Position numbers and translations under genes: made by a program. A stretch of DNA of 64,000 nucleotides from Rhodospirillaceae bacterium (GTDB taxonomy: Bacteria > Pseudomonadota > Alphaproteobacteria > Bin65), in the NCBI GenBank assembly GCA_026709535.1, contig JAPOST010000169.1:1-64000 (forward strand), read 5' to 3'. Below, one piece after another: positions 51,413-60,741 of the stretch (position 1 is the first letter of the stretch; each line of letters starts with the position of its first letter). The notes below the pieces were generated by a model, which was not told where the DNA came from, ran no database searches, and saw only the letters and a list, made by a program, of their open reading frames with translations.

Positions 51413-53817
51413 GCGATATCCTCATGGATCATGCGCCACAAGGTGGGCGGGGTGAGGGGCAGGGTGATATCCTCCCGACCGAGCGCGTCGGCGACGGCAT
51501 TGGCAAGTGCAGCAGGTGTTGTCATGGAACTGCCGTCGCCTAGTCCTTTTGAACCCAGCAGCGATTTTTCTGATGGCGTCGTCAGGTGCCGAACCGTGAC
51601 CGGCGGCACTTCCATTGCTGTGGGACAGCGATAGTCGGCGAACGTACCGTTCAGCGGATTGCCATCCGTATCATATGACAGTTCTTCATACATTGCGCCG
51701 CCAACTCCGTGAGCAAAGCCGCCGAGGATCTGACCTTCGACGACAAGGGGATTGAGTTGATTTCCGACGTCGTGAACGGAGACGTATTTCTCGACCGTCA
51801 TTTTCCCGGTATCCGGTGCGATGGACACGGCAGCAAGGTCAAACACGATTCCATACGTTACGGCAGAAGAAACCCGATCATGGTCGTCCGGAGCGGTCAG
51901 CGTTTCCGAATGAATTATGGCTGTTTCGGTGAGGCCGGCATCCAGACCGTCAGGCAGGCCGTCCGGATGCCAGTGCGCAGCAGCGGCAACTCTTTTCACC
52001 GGAAGGGCCCTGTTTGGTATGCCCTTGATCCGAACCTTGCCATCCGCCAGTTCCACATCGTCTACCGCGCATTCAAACAACTCGGCTGCGATCTTCCGGA
52101 GGCGCATGGAAACTCGATCGGCACACGTCACGATGGCGCCGGTAACGGCGGCGGCAAAGCGATTGGAGTAGTTGCCGGACGAGATGGACCATGCATCGTT
52201 TCGGGTGTCGATATCGGTTACCACGTCGATATCGGCGGGGTTGATCGCCAATGCCTGCGCCACGATCTGGGCGGCGACTGTTGCGTGGCCCTGACCATTG
52301 GGAGTACTACACAATTGCACAGTAACGGACCCGCTTGGGTCCATTTCGATGGTTGCGCTGGCATTGCCGCCGGACTTCGGGCCGGCTTTCGCACGCTCCT
52401 CCGGGGTTTGCGCGAGGCTGACATACGCCATGTTCGAGCCGGAGGGTTCGATCCCGCAGGCGAAACCGATACCGAAATAGTTTCCAGCCCTTCGAACATC
52501 GGCTCGGCGCTCTTTCAGGCCTTTGTAGTCAGCGGCGGCCAGCAGCATATCCATCGCCTTGTCATAATCCGACGAATCGAAGGTTGCGCCGCCCGGCGTC
52601 GTGTAGGGGAATGCCTCCTTTCGCAGAAAATTCTGTCGGCGCAGCTCTACCGGGTCGAAGCCAAGCTTGCGTGCGGCGCAATCGATCAGTCGTTCCAGCG
52701 CGAAGAAAAACTGGGGGCCGCCATAGCCGCGGTTCAGGCCAACGGGGAGCGTGTTGGTGACGACCAGTCTGTTTTCCACGGCGATATGAGGTACTCTGTA
52801 GCAGCCGTTCGATGCGGCATGCATCCGGTAGACAGATGCCGGTTCCGGCGGACGCAGGTACGCGCCCATGTTGGCGATGTTGTCGAAGCGTAGCCCCGTG
52901 AGCGTGCCGTTTTCATCGAATGCGCCGTCGATCCGGCCGACGCGTTCGGCAGCGGCGGAAGACGCGGTCAGGTGCTCAAGGCGATCTTCGACCCATTTGA
53001 CCGGATGGCCGGTCAACCGGCTGACTGCGGATAGTAGCAAGATGTAGCCGAAGATCGCCTGCTTGATGCCGAAGCTGCCCCCGCTGGCTGGGGCCGTGAT
53101 CAGACGCAACCTGTTTCCGGCGACGCCAAGTGCCCCGGCCATCAGGGGATGAAGAACGAATGGACCCTGAAAATTCGACCAAACAGTATAGCGGTCCGGC
53201 GCCTTTTCCGCATGAGCTATAACACCATAGGTTTCGATTGGCGTAGAAGCATAGCGGTGGAAGGTGTAGTCCAGACTTACCGTTCGCGCCGCTCGGGCAA
53301 AAGCCGTATCCGGGTCGCCATAGCGAAAGGTCCTGAAGCTGACGCAATTGCTGTCGGCGTCTTCATGCAGAAGTGGGGCCGTATCACACATTGCCGCAAC
53401 GGGCCCAACGACGGGGTCGAGCGGATCAATCTCCACAGAGACCTGTTCGGCTGCATCTTCAGCAAGGTAACGGTCGCTGGCCACGACCACAGCGACCGGC
53501 TCGCCGGCAAACCGCACCTTGTCGACGCCGACAGGCATATAGCGAATTGGCGTCCGAACGACGCTGGGAATTGGTTTCAGGATAGCCGCGATATCCGAAC
53601 CGGTGACGACCGCATCAACGCCATGCATTGCAAGCGCAGAATCGACGTCAATGGACCGAATCCGACCATGGGCGTGGGGGGAGCGGACGATGGCCACGTG
53701 CCGAAGCCCCGCAACTGGCTCCAGATCGTCAATGAATCGCGCCTGGCCGGTCAGCAATGCCGGATCTTCCTTTCGGGGAAGCGCCTTGCCGATCCAGGAG
53801 AATACCGGTTCTGTCAT
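51409..53817 (-). CDS. Molybdenum hydroxylase large subunit (xanthine dehydrogenase/CoxL family)
   Basis: The molybdopterin-binding subunit hydroxylates a carbon next to nitrogen or a carbonyl. It has 802 residues from ATG 53817; a TTG at 53832 would add five. Marks are G-S-F-G-I-K-Q near residue 250, N-R-G-Y-G-G-P-Q-F (the form-II-like active-site segment, not the CoxL form-I signature) and P-N-G-Q-G-H-A-T. The conserved C-terminal motif, usually G-V-G-E with the catalytic Glu, reads G-L-G-D here (Asp761). It belongs to aromatic or N-heterocycle hydroxylases rather than true CO dehydrogenase. The substrate is unknown. Confidence 0.92.
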   Translation of the reverse strand: MTEPVFSWIGKALPRKEDPALLTGQARFIDDLEPVAGLRHVAIVRSPHAHGRIRSIDVDSALAMHGVDAVVTGSDIAAILKPIPSVVRTPIRYMPVGVDKVRFAGEPVAVVVASDRYLAEDAAEQVSVEIDPLDPVVGPVAAMCDTAPLLHEDADSNCVSFRTFRYGDPDTAFARAARTVSLDYTFHRYASTPIETYGVIAHAEKAPDRYTVWSNFQGPFVLHPLMAGALGVAGNRLRLITAPASGGSFGIKQAIFGYILLLSAVSRLTGHPVKWVEDRLEHLTASSAAAERVGRIDGAFDENGTLTGLRFDNIANMGAYLRPPEPASVYRMHAASNGCYRVPHIAVENRLVVTNTLPVGLNRGYGGPQFFFALERLIDCAARKLGFDPVELRRQNFLRKEAFPYTTPGGATFDSSDYDKAMDMLLAAADYKGLKERRADVRRAGNYFGIGFACGIEPSGSNMAYVSLAQTPEERAKAGPKSGGNASATIEMDPSGSVTVQLCSTPNGQGHATVAAQIVAQALAINPADIDVVTDIDTRNDAWSISSGNYSNRFAAAVTGAIVTCADRVSMRLRKIAAELFECAVDDVELADGKVRIKGIPNRALPVKRVAAAAHWHPDGLPDGLDAGLTETAIIHSETLTAPDDHDRVSSAVTYGIVFDLAAVSIAPDTGKMTVEKYVSVHDVGNQLNPLVVEGQILGGFAHGVGGAMYEELSYDTDGNPLNGTFADYRCPTAMEVPPVTVRHLTTPSEKSLLGSKGLGDGSSMTTPAALANAVADALGREDITLPLTPPTLWRMIHEDIA

Positions 53818-53824
53818 GGATGGT

Positions 53825-54349
53825 TCAGTCAAGGGCCGTCAGGCCGGACCGGTAGCGCCGGGCATTCTCGATATAGTGGCTTGCATTTGCGCGCATGCCG
53901 TTGATCTGCTGTTCTGTCAATATCCGCACGGCCTTTGCCGGAGCCCCGACGATCAGGCTTGCCGGCTCGAAGGTCTTGCCTTCGGTAATCAGGGCCCCAG
54001 CGCCGACCAGACAGTTCTCGCTAATCTGTGCCCCATTCAGGATTGTCGACCCGATACCGATCAACGCCCCGTCGCCAATGGCGCAGCCATGCAAAGTCAC
54101 GTGGTGACCGATCGTGACGTTCTTGCCGATCGAAAGGGGGAAGCCCGGGTCGGTATGCAACATGCAAAAATCCTGCACATTGCTGCCTGCGCCGACGGCG
54201 ATCAGTTCGTTGTCGCCGCGCAGCACGGCCTGCCACCAGACACTGCTTTCCTTTTCGAGCGATACATTGCCGATCACCTCAGCTGTCGGTGCGACCCAGC
54301 TTTCCGGGTGACAGTCGGGCCGGACATCGTTAAGGGCGTAAAACGTCAT
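53825..54349 (-). CDS. Gamma-class carbonic anhydrase-like hexapeptide protein
   Basis: A left-handed beta-helix protein of 174 residues. Zinc ligands of gamma carbonic anhydrases are visible in F-C-M-L-H-T-D and I-G-H-H-V-T-L-H-G. Hexapeptide repeats run through I-G-I-G-S-T-I-L-N-G and V-G-A-G-A-L-I-T-E-G. It is the first gene of the molybdenum-hydroxylase operon, seven bases before the large subunit start. Whether it hydrates CO2 or acts as an acyltransferase-like scaffold is unknown. ATG 54349 gives M-T-F-Y-A-L-N-D; the longer frame upstream adds an unlike, Arg-rich stretch. Confidence 0.88.
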   Translation of the reverse strand: MTFYALNDVRPDCHPESWVAPTAEVIGNVSLEKESSVWWQAVLRGDNELIAVGAGSNVQDFCMLHTDPGFPLSIGKNVTIGHHVTLHGCAIGDGALIGIGSTILNGAQISENCLVGAGALITEGKTFEPASLIVGAPAKAVRILTEQQINGMRANASHYIENARRYRSGLTALD

Positions 54350-54459
54350 GTCGGAACTGCTCCTTCTATCATGGAACCTGTGTCTGGGTCGCGCCCCTCC
54401 ACGATGCCATGGAGGTCTGGTACTCTGGTATCGCCTGGTCAGTATCCGAAGCGTCATGT

Positions 54460-54634
54460 TCAAGGCTTACGCCGCTCCCGCGCGGCTGCAAGGTCTTGCC
54501 GCGCCGTGATCTCGCGATCTCTTGCCAGGAACCTGAGGCCGAATTCCCTGGCCAGAAGATCGACAACGCGGGAGATAATCCCGATATCGGTCCTCTTCCG
54601 GATTGTCGAGTTGGGCCATGAAACGGGTCTGCAT
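54460..54634 (-). pseudogene. Small broken ORF downstream of the pentapeptide-repeat gene
   Basis: From ATG 54634 the frame reads M-Q-T-R-F-M-A-Q-L-D-N-P-E-E-D-R-Y-R-D-Y. Protein-like character then continues in a second frame as V-V-D-L-L-A-R-E-F-G, ending at 54460. The frame change is near 54570. I recognise no family. It may be a decayed small gene or chance. Confidence 0.25.
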
Positions 54635-54646
54635 GTCATCTGTCCC

Positions 54647-55072
54647 TCAAGCCATTCCGAGAACGCCTTCCAGCACGGCATCTTCCAGTACTGCGCCATC
54701 CAGACGAGTTTCGTACAGATCCGCATTGGCCAGGTTTGCCGACTTCAGGACAGCCCGCTCAAGTACGGCGTGGTTCAGTTCGGCCCCACTGAGGTTGGCT
54801 TCTGTCAGGTCTGTCGCGACCATCACGGTTCGGTGCATGAAAGCGCCCGACAGGTCCGCGTCGCGCAGATTGGCCCGCGACAGTTCGGCCCGTATCAGCT
54901 CCGCGCCGCGCAGCGAAGCACCCTCGAAATCCGCGCCTTCCAGCGTATGACCGTGCAAGTTGTAGCCATCGAGATCGGCCCCACGGAAATCACCGCGTTC
55001 GCCGTCTTTGCCGGCCGTCAATATCCACCGCATGTGTTTTCGAAAGCGTGCATCGAATTCATTTCGTTTCAT
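54647..55072 (-). CDS. Pentapeptide-repeat protein
   Basis: The product (141 residues) has an N-terminal 35-residue segment M-K-R-N-E-F-D-A-R-F-R followed by about 18 A(D/N)LxX repeats, such as A-D-L-D-G, A-D-F-E-G, A-S-L-R-G, A-E-L-I-R, A-N-L-R-D, A-D-L-S-G. These form a right-handed quadrilateral beta-helix. Some family members mimic DNA and protect gyrase, but most have no known role, so I do not assign one. ATG 55072 is chosen over the longer frame from 55201. It precedes the gamma carbonic anhydrase on the same strand but is about 300 bases away. Confidence 0.85.
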   Translation of the reverse strand: MKRNEFDARFRKHMRWILTAGKDGERGDFRGADLDGYNLHGHTLEGADFEGASLRGAELIRAELSRANLRDADLSGAFMHRTVMVATDLTEANLSGAELNHAVLERAVLKSANLANADLYETRLDGAVLEDAVLEGVLGMA

Positions 55073-55818
55073 CACAGCACCCGGCTGGCGTTCGAAGTAT
55101 TTCGCCAAGACGGAGCGTGTGGACTGCGAAAGGTCAAGTCTTTTTCTGGACTGCGGGGCGTCATGATCCCGATGCAAGGTTCGGATGGGGCTCCTGTGCA
55201 AGCACGAGACCGGGTAGGGTGAACGGGGATGCCTTCGCTTTATAGCGGTTGCCGGATCGGATACCTTCGCTTCACGTGCCGTGTTGCATCAGGAGTTCCC
55301 GGTGATCTGTCAGTTCGGTTGAAGAACGGAAGCGTTGCCGTTCAATTCGAGGAAGACTGTGATATCGTCTGGCGGGTTGTGTGCGCAGGCTATCTGGTCG
55401 ATCTCTGCCGGCACAGCAGAATTTCCTGTCGATCAGAATAGTGGACATGACTTCCGGAAAGGTGAGGGCAGCAAGATGATCCCCGATGATTTCCGACAGA
55501 CAACGCGCTTCCCTGAGATCATGGTTGCGGCCTCTGCCAGTACGACGGGACCAGCTTTATCGGCAAAGATAAGCAATTTACGAGAAGCGGGTCAGGTCGT
55601 TTGATGTTTCCAAAACAACCCGGATCTTCCTTTCTCGGCCGGAGTGTTGGCGCAATCCCGTCATCTTGCGCGTCGTATTTGGTTTGTTGACAGCGGGGCG
55701 GCTGGGTGACAATGAAATGGTGATTGAAATATTTTCTCTGCCAGACTGACGATCTAGTCACGTCATGGAATGGTCGGCGAGCTTGCAATTTGCCAGGATT
55801 TGATCAAGCAATGCGCCG
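55073..55818. other. Gene-free stretch between the pentapeptide and RND adaptor genes
   Basis: No supported gene. Frames such as 55335-55604 (plus) and 55519-55788 (minus) lack ribosome binding sites and recognisable products. Promoters for the divergent pentapeptide gene and efflux operon must be inside. Confidence 0.5.
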
Positions 55819-57201
55819 ATGAACGTCGAAAAAGAAGACCCGGATACATCGTCGACAGGACGGTCCAGCGACTTGGAAACCAAAGCGGAAACCTCGTCTC
55901 ACAGAAAAAGCCGCGTTTTGAGAAGGATCGGTTTCGGCGCCCTGTATCTGATCAAGCTTGTCGTGCCCGTTGCCATTCTTGGCGGCGCGTTCATGGCTTT
56001 CCAGTACATGCAATTCACCAAGCCAACGGTGCAACGCAGGGCGGTCACCGAAAGAGTCTATTTCATTGATACGGTAGTCGCAGCAAAGTCTACCGTCGCG
56101 CCGCAATTGAAGCTTTACGGCATCATCGTGGCTGGTCGAGAGGTGCAGTTGCGCCCGCTGGTATCAGGACGGGTGGTGCGTGTCGGCAAGACTTTTGCCG
56201 AGGGCGGCATTGTCGAAAAGGGTGATTTGCTCGTCGAAATCGACCGTTTTGATTACGAGGTCGACGTGACGGAACGCAAGACCCAGTTGAAGGAGGCAAG
56301 AGCGCGCCTCAAGGAAATCAGGGCAGACCTCGGGGGTGAAAAGGCGCTGATCAAGCAGGATCGTGACCAGATCGAACTGCGGAAGCGGGATACGGTCCGG
56401 CGTAAGGTCCTGCTCAAGAAGGGTGCGGGAACCGAGAAGCTTCTGGACGATTCCAAGATTGCACTGAACAGCCAGGAGCAACGCCTGAACGAGCGTATCC
56501 GCCGCGTGACAACGCTTGAAGCCAGGCTGATTCAGCAGACATCCGCTATTGATCGAGTTGAATTGGCACTTGCCCGAGCGCAGCGCAACCTTCGCGATAC
56601 CAAGCTGGTCGCGCCGTTTGACGGCTTCCTGCGGGAGATTTCCACCGAAATCGGCAAGAGGGTCAGCGTCAATGATCCGATTGCTCGACTGACCGATGCC
56701 CGCCGGTTCGAGGCGGAGTTCCAAGTCAGTGACGCCCAGTACGGTCGACTGGTCAGTGACGGCACCGTGATTGGCAAGCCGGCGGCGGTCGTGTGGAAGA
56801 CATCCGGCAGGAATTTCTTGTTCCCGGCAGAAATCGCTCGGGTGTCGGGTCGGGTCTCCAGCGTCAGCGGCGGCGTGAACCTGTTTGCCAGATTGGCATC
56901 GACGACCATCAAAACACCCTTACGACCGGGTGTTTTTGTAGAGGTCCAGATCACGGATCGCCCTTTCGAGAAGGTATTCCGCCTTCCCGACGACGCGTTG
57001 CACGATGGGCGGTACATTTATGTGGTCGTCGATGAACGCCTGGAGCGGCGAGCCGTTCAGATTGCCGGTCGCGTCGGGAATGATATTCTTGTGCGTGGCA
57101 AAATTGTCGATGGTGACAAGGTTGTCGCTCGAACCTTCCCGGAGATCGGCCCTGGCTTGAAGGTGAACGTCCCCGCGTCGAGCGCCCGAAACACGCAATG
57201 A
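55819..57201 (+). CDS. RND efflux periplasmic adaptor (HlyD/MFP family)
   Basis: The adaptor (460 residues) has a cytosolic basic start, then a membrane anchor at about residues 43-64. Next come the lipoyl/barrel-sandwich half (G-R-E-V-Q-L-R-P-L-V-S-G-R-V), a long coiled coil (about 145-245) and the second lipoyl half (K-L-V-A-P-F-D-G-F-L-R-E). A beta-barrel and membrane-proximal domain follow (residues 290-450). It links the inner-membrane RND pump to an outer-membrane factor. The pump gene follows ten bases after the stop; no TolC-type gene is in this window. Confidence 0.93.
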   Translation: MNVEKEDPDTSSTGRSSDLETKAETSSHRKSRVLRRIGFGALYLIKLVVPVAILGGAFMAFQYMQFTKPTVQRRAVTERVYFIDTVVAAKSTVAPQLKLYGIIVAGREVQLRPLVSGRVVRVGKTFAEGGIVEKGDLLVEIDRFDYEVDVTERKTQLKEARARLKEIRADLGGEKALIKQDRDQIELRKRDTVRRKVLLKKGAGTEKLLDDSKIALNSQEQRLNERIRRVTTLEARLIQQTSAIDRVELALARAQRNLRDTKLVAPFDGFLREISTEIGKRVSVNDPIARLTDARRFEAEFQVSDAQYGRLVSDGTVIGKPAAVVWKTSGRNFLFPAEIARVSGRVSSVSGGVNLFARLASTTIKTPLRPGVFVEVQITDRPFEKVFRLPDDALHDGRYIYVVVDERLERRAVQIAGRVGNDILVRGKIVDGDKVVARTFPEIGPGLKVNVPASSARNTQ

Positions 57202-57211
57202 GATTGCGCAG

Positions 57212-60200
57212 ATGACGGAAGCAGGCGAATTGCCTGAAATTGGCGTTACCAGGACAGACGCCAACTACGGTCCACGCAGCATCCAGTCCAAGAACGATCT
57301 GATCGGCTTCTTCACACGCCATCGGACAGCAGCCAACCTGCTGATGGTGCTGATGTTGATCGCCGGGTTTTTTGGCTTGAACCGGATGACCACACAGTTC
57401 TTCCCGGATTTCGGGATCGACCTCGTGAGAGTCTCCGTGAAATGGTCGGGTGCAAGCGCCAGCGATGTGGACAGCAATATCATTCAGGCGATCGAGCGGG
57501 AGGTCAGGTTTATCGATGGCGTGAAGGCCGTGAAATCCAGCGCATTCGAAGGGCGCGGCTCGGTCGCTGTTGAATTCGAGCCTGGGACCAACATGCAAGG
57601 TGCGTTGTCCAACGTTGAGACAGCGGTCGGGCAAGTGACAACCCTGCCGGAAGACGCGGAAACGCCGACCATCAAGCGGATCGTGCGCTATGATACTCTG
57701 TCACGGATCATGGTATCGGGACCATTCTCCGAATCGGCGTTGAAGGCGTATGCGAAGCGAATACGCGACGGGCTCCTCAGACGGGGAATTGACAAGGTCG
57801 ATATTGGTGGGTCACGCAAGGAAGAGTTGCTCGTTGAAATCAAACCGGAAACACTGCGAAGATTGAACCTGACGCTGAACGAGGTGGCGCAAAGGATCCG
57901 CCAGACATCTCAGGACGTGCCTTCCGGCGACATCTTTGGTCGAGGCCAGCGGCAGATCCGGAGTATCGGCGCAGTCAAGTCAGCCCAAGAGCTTGGCAAG
58001 ATCGAAATCAAGTCCCTTGCCAATGGCGAAAAGCTCCTGCTTCGGGACATCGCCTCTGTGCGAGAATCATTCAATAAAGACGACTCCACTCGCTGGCGCG
58101 GCGAGAACAGGGCGATCGAATTGCACGCCAAACGTACGCCAAAGGGTGATGCGCTGGCGCTATCGGATGTCGTCGATAGGTATCTGGAGGAAATTCAACC
58201 CGCACTCCCGGTCAGTCTCAAGCTGGAGCGCTATGACATTCAAGCCGACCAGATCAGGAGTCGTGTCAGCTTGCTGATCAACAACGGCATGCAGGGTTTG
58301 ATCATCGTCCTGGTCGTACTTTTCCTGTTCTTGAACGGTCGCGTGGCCTTTTGGGTTGCGGCCGGCATTCCAATTTCGCTGTCTGCTGCGATGATGGTGA
58401 TGTGGCTCTGGGGGCAGTCGGTAAACATGATCAGTATGTTTGGTATGATCATGGCAATCGGCATCATCGTCGATGACGCCATTGTGGTAGGCGAGCATTC
58501 GGAAGCGCTTCGGCGCCTTGGCTATGATTATAAGTTGTCGGCTGAGGCCGGGGCTAGGCGCATGGCACCGCCAGTCTTCTCTGCCTCGTTGACCACGATC
58601 GCCGCTTTCCTTCCCTTGTTGCTGATCACCGATGTCATCGGGACGCTGATCAAAGCCATCCCGCTCGTGGTGATCGCGATCATCATCGCCAGTCTGATCG
58701 AATGTTTCCTCGTGTTGCCGGGCCATATGCGTCATGCTCTTGAATCTGATGAAAGACGGCGTGCTTCTTCGCCTGGCTGGTTCTCACCATTCTTCGGAGT
58801 TATCGGCCTGGCCTGGGTGTGGCCCCTGGTTCCGGCCATTCTGGTCGGGCGCGCTGTCGGCAGGACCCTGACGGCGATCAAACGGGGTTTTGAAAGGGCA
58901 TTCAACGGTTTTCGTGATCGCCTTTTCGTACCTGTCGTCCGCACGTCGCTTCGTTGGCGCTATACAACGGTAGCCTTGGCGCTTGCCGCATTGATCGGCG
59001 CCTTCTCAATCGTTGCGGGCGGGCGAATCAATTTCGTTTTCTTCCCGAATCCGGAAGTGGACAAGATTTTTGCAACCGTGGAGTTTACGGCTGGCACTCC
59101 ACGGACCCGAACACGCGCCATGCTTCTCGAACTAGAGCGAGCCCTGTTCGAAGCCGACAGGAAACATACCAACGGCAAGGGCGGCTTGATCAAGTTCAGT
59201 TCGGGGACGGTTGGATACCCTGTGGGCACGGCAGTCGCCAACAACCCCGTCACTGGGGACCATGTCGGCGGGCTGTTTGTCGAACTCATTCCTTCCGACC
59301 AGCGGACGATTAAGGCAAGCGAGTTCGTCGTGACTTGGCGCAAGGCTGTGCGCAACATGCCCGGCTTGCAACACGTTACCATCAAGCCCTCTCGCGGCGG
59401 TCCGCCCGGCCGGGATGTGGATGTTCGCCTGACCGGAGCGTCAACGTTGAAACTCAAGGAAGCCGCTGAGGAACTGAAGGTAATCCTCAGGTCACTGCCT
59501 GGTGTCCGAGCAATCGAGGATAGCCTGCCGTACGGCAAAATCGAAACCATTCTGGAACTGACGCCTCGCGGCAGGGCCTTGGGCTTCACAACTGAAAGCG
59601 TTGGTCGGCAGGTCCGCAATGCGTTTGATGGCGCCATCGCCAAGCGATTTGCTCGCGGCGATGAGGAGGTATTGGTAAGGGTACGCTTTCCTGATTCTGA
59701 ACTCACGGCAGCGTCGCTGAACACCCTGCATCTTCGTGCGCCGAATGGCGTTTTCGTACCCTTGGGCGCCATTGTCAGCATGCGCGAGAAGCAGGGTTTT
59801 GCGAGAATTCGGCGCGAAGATGGCGCGCGGGAAGTTGCCATCACGGCTGATCTTGATACCAGCATCATGACAACCCAGGCGGCGATCAGCGAGATCAAGA
59901 AAGCCGGTCTCGATCGGTTGGTGACGAAGTACGACCTTCAGTATCGTTTTGAGGGTCGAGACAAGGAACAGAAGCGTACGTTCAGGGACATGATGATCGG
60001 GGCCGGTATCGGTCTGGTCCTGATCTTCGTTATTCTGGCTTGGGTTTTTGCCAGCTACATGCGCCCGATTGTCGTGATGTCGATTATTCCAATGGTCTTC
60101 ATCGGTTCCGTATTGGGCCATTATCTGCTGGGCTTTGATCTGACGATTTTGAGCCTCATCGCTCTCATTGGCCTCTCCGGTATCGTCGTGAATGATTCGA

Positions 60201-60526
60201 TCATTTTGGTATCCGCGGTGAAGGAGCGGCTGGAGGCGGGCGAGCCGGTCTATGAGGCCATCGCCAACGGGTCGCGCGACCGGTTGCGCGCCATTATTCT
60301 TACCTCTCTGACGACCATAGGCGGTCTGATCCCGCTGATGTTTGAGACCGACCTGCAGGCGCAGTTTCTGCTTCCGATGGCCATCACGTTGATCTTCGGA
60401 CTTCTGGTGGCAATGTTCCTGGTGCTGTTCGTAGTACCGGGGATGATTGCAATTCAGGAGGACTTCCGGCGTATTTTCCGACGACCTGATCCGTATGGCA
60501 CTGGCTCGCCCATGCCGGCCGAATAG
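57212..60526 (+). CDS. RND-family efflux transporter permease (AcrB-like)
   Basis: A 1104-residue inner-membrane pump. It starts with a cytosolic segment and TM1 (A-N-L-L-M-V-L-M-L-I-A-G-F-F), then a porter domain (T-Q-F-F-P-D-F) and TM2-6. The proton-relay motif in TM4 is G-I-I-V-D-D-A-I-V-V-G-E, where the two Asp residues are kept. A second porter domain and TM7-12 follow (G-L-I-P-L-M-F-E-T-D). The substrate cannot be inferred. The length is slightly above AcrB. The gene is in an operon with its adaptor. Confidence 0.95.
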   Translation: MTEAGELPEIGVTRTDANYGPRSIQSKNDLIGFFTRHRTAANLLMVLMLIAGFFGLNRMTTQFFPDFGIDLVRVSVKWSGASASDVDSNIIQAIEREVRFIDGVKAVKSSAFEGRGSVAVEFEPGTNMQGALSNVETAVGQVTTLPEDAETPTIKRIVRYDTLSRIMVSGPFSESALKAYAKRIRDGLLRRGIDKVDIGGSRKEELLVEIKPETLRRLNLTLNEVAQRIRQTSQDVPSGDIFGRGQRQIRSIGAVKSAQELGKIEIKSLANGEKLLLRDIASVRESFNKDDSTRWRGENRAIELHAKRTPKGDALALSDVVDRYLEEIQPALPVSLKLERYDIQADQIRSRVSLLINNGMQGLIIVLVVLFLFLNGRVAFWVAAGIPISLSAAMMVMWLWGQSVNMISMFGMIMAIGIIVDDAIVVGEHSEALRRLGYDYKLSAEAGARRMAPPVFSASLTTIAAFLPLLLITDVIGTLIKAIPLVVIAIIIASLIECFLVLPGHMRHALESDERRRASSPGWFSPFFGVIGLAWVWPLVPAILVGRAVGRTLTAIKRGFERAFNGFRDRLFVPVVRTSLRWRYTTVALALAALIGAFSIVAGGRINFVFFPNPEVDKIFATVEFTAGTPRTRTRAMLLELERALFEADRKHTNGKGGLIKFSSGTVGYPVGTAVANNPVTGDHVGGLFVELIPSDQRTIKASEFVVTWRKAVRNMPGLQHVTIKPSRGGPPGRDVDVRLTGASTLKLKEAAEELKVILRSLPGVRAIEDSLPYGKIETILELTPRGRALGFTTESVGRQVRNAFDGAIAKRFARGDEEVLVRVRFPDSELTAASLNTLHLRAPNGVFVPLGAIVSMREKQGFARIRREDGAREVAITADLDTSIMTTQAAISEIKKAGLDRLVTKYDLQYRFEGRDKEQKRTFRDMMIGAGIGLVLIFVILAWVFASYMRPIVVMSIIPMVFIGSVLGHYLLGFDLTILSLIALIGLSGIVVNDSIILVSAVKERLEAGEPVYEAIANGSRDRLRAIILTSLTTIGGLIPLMFETDLQAQFLLPMAITLIFGLLVAMFLVLFVVPGMIAIQEDFRRIFRRPDPYGTGSPMPAE

Positions 60527-60741
60527 TTCTGGCAGCAGTGTGGATATTCAGTATTGCCGACACCAGACAGATGGATAGGCGTGGACATGACGCCGAATTC
60601 TACGTAGCATCGACCTGCAGGCGCTGGCTGCCGTGGCCCATGCCTCCGAGCAGTTTTGCTGCTTGGTGCACGAATTTCCCGCACAAAGGTCGATCATCGG
60701 CCAGAATCACTGCGGGCAGATTGCAATCTCCGGAGAATGAA

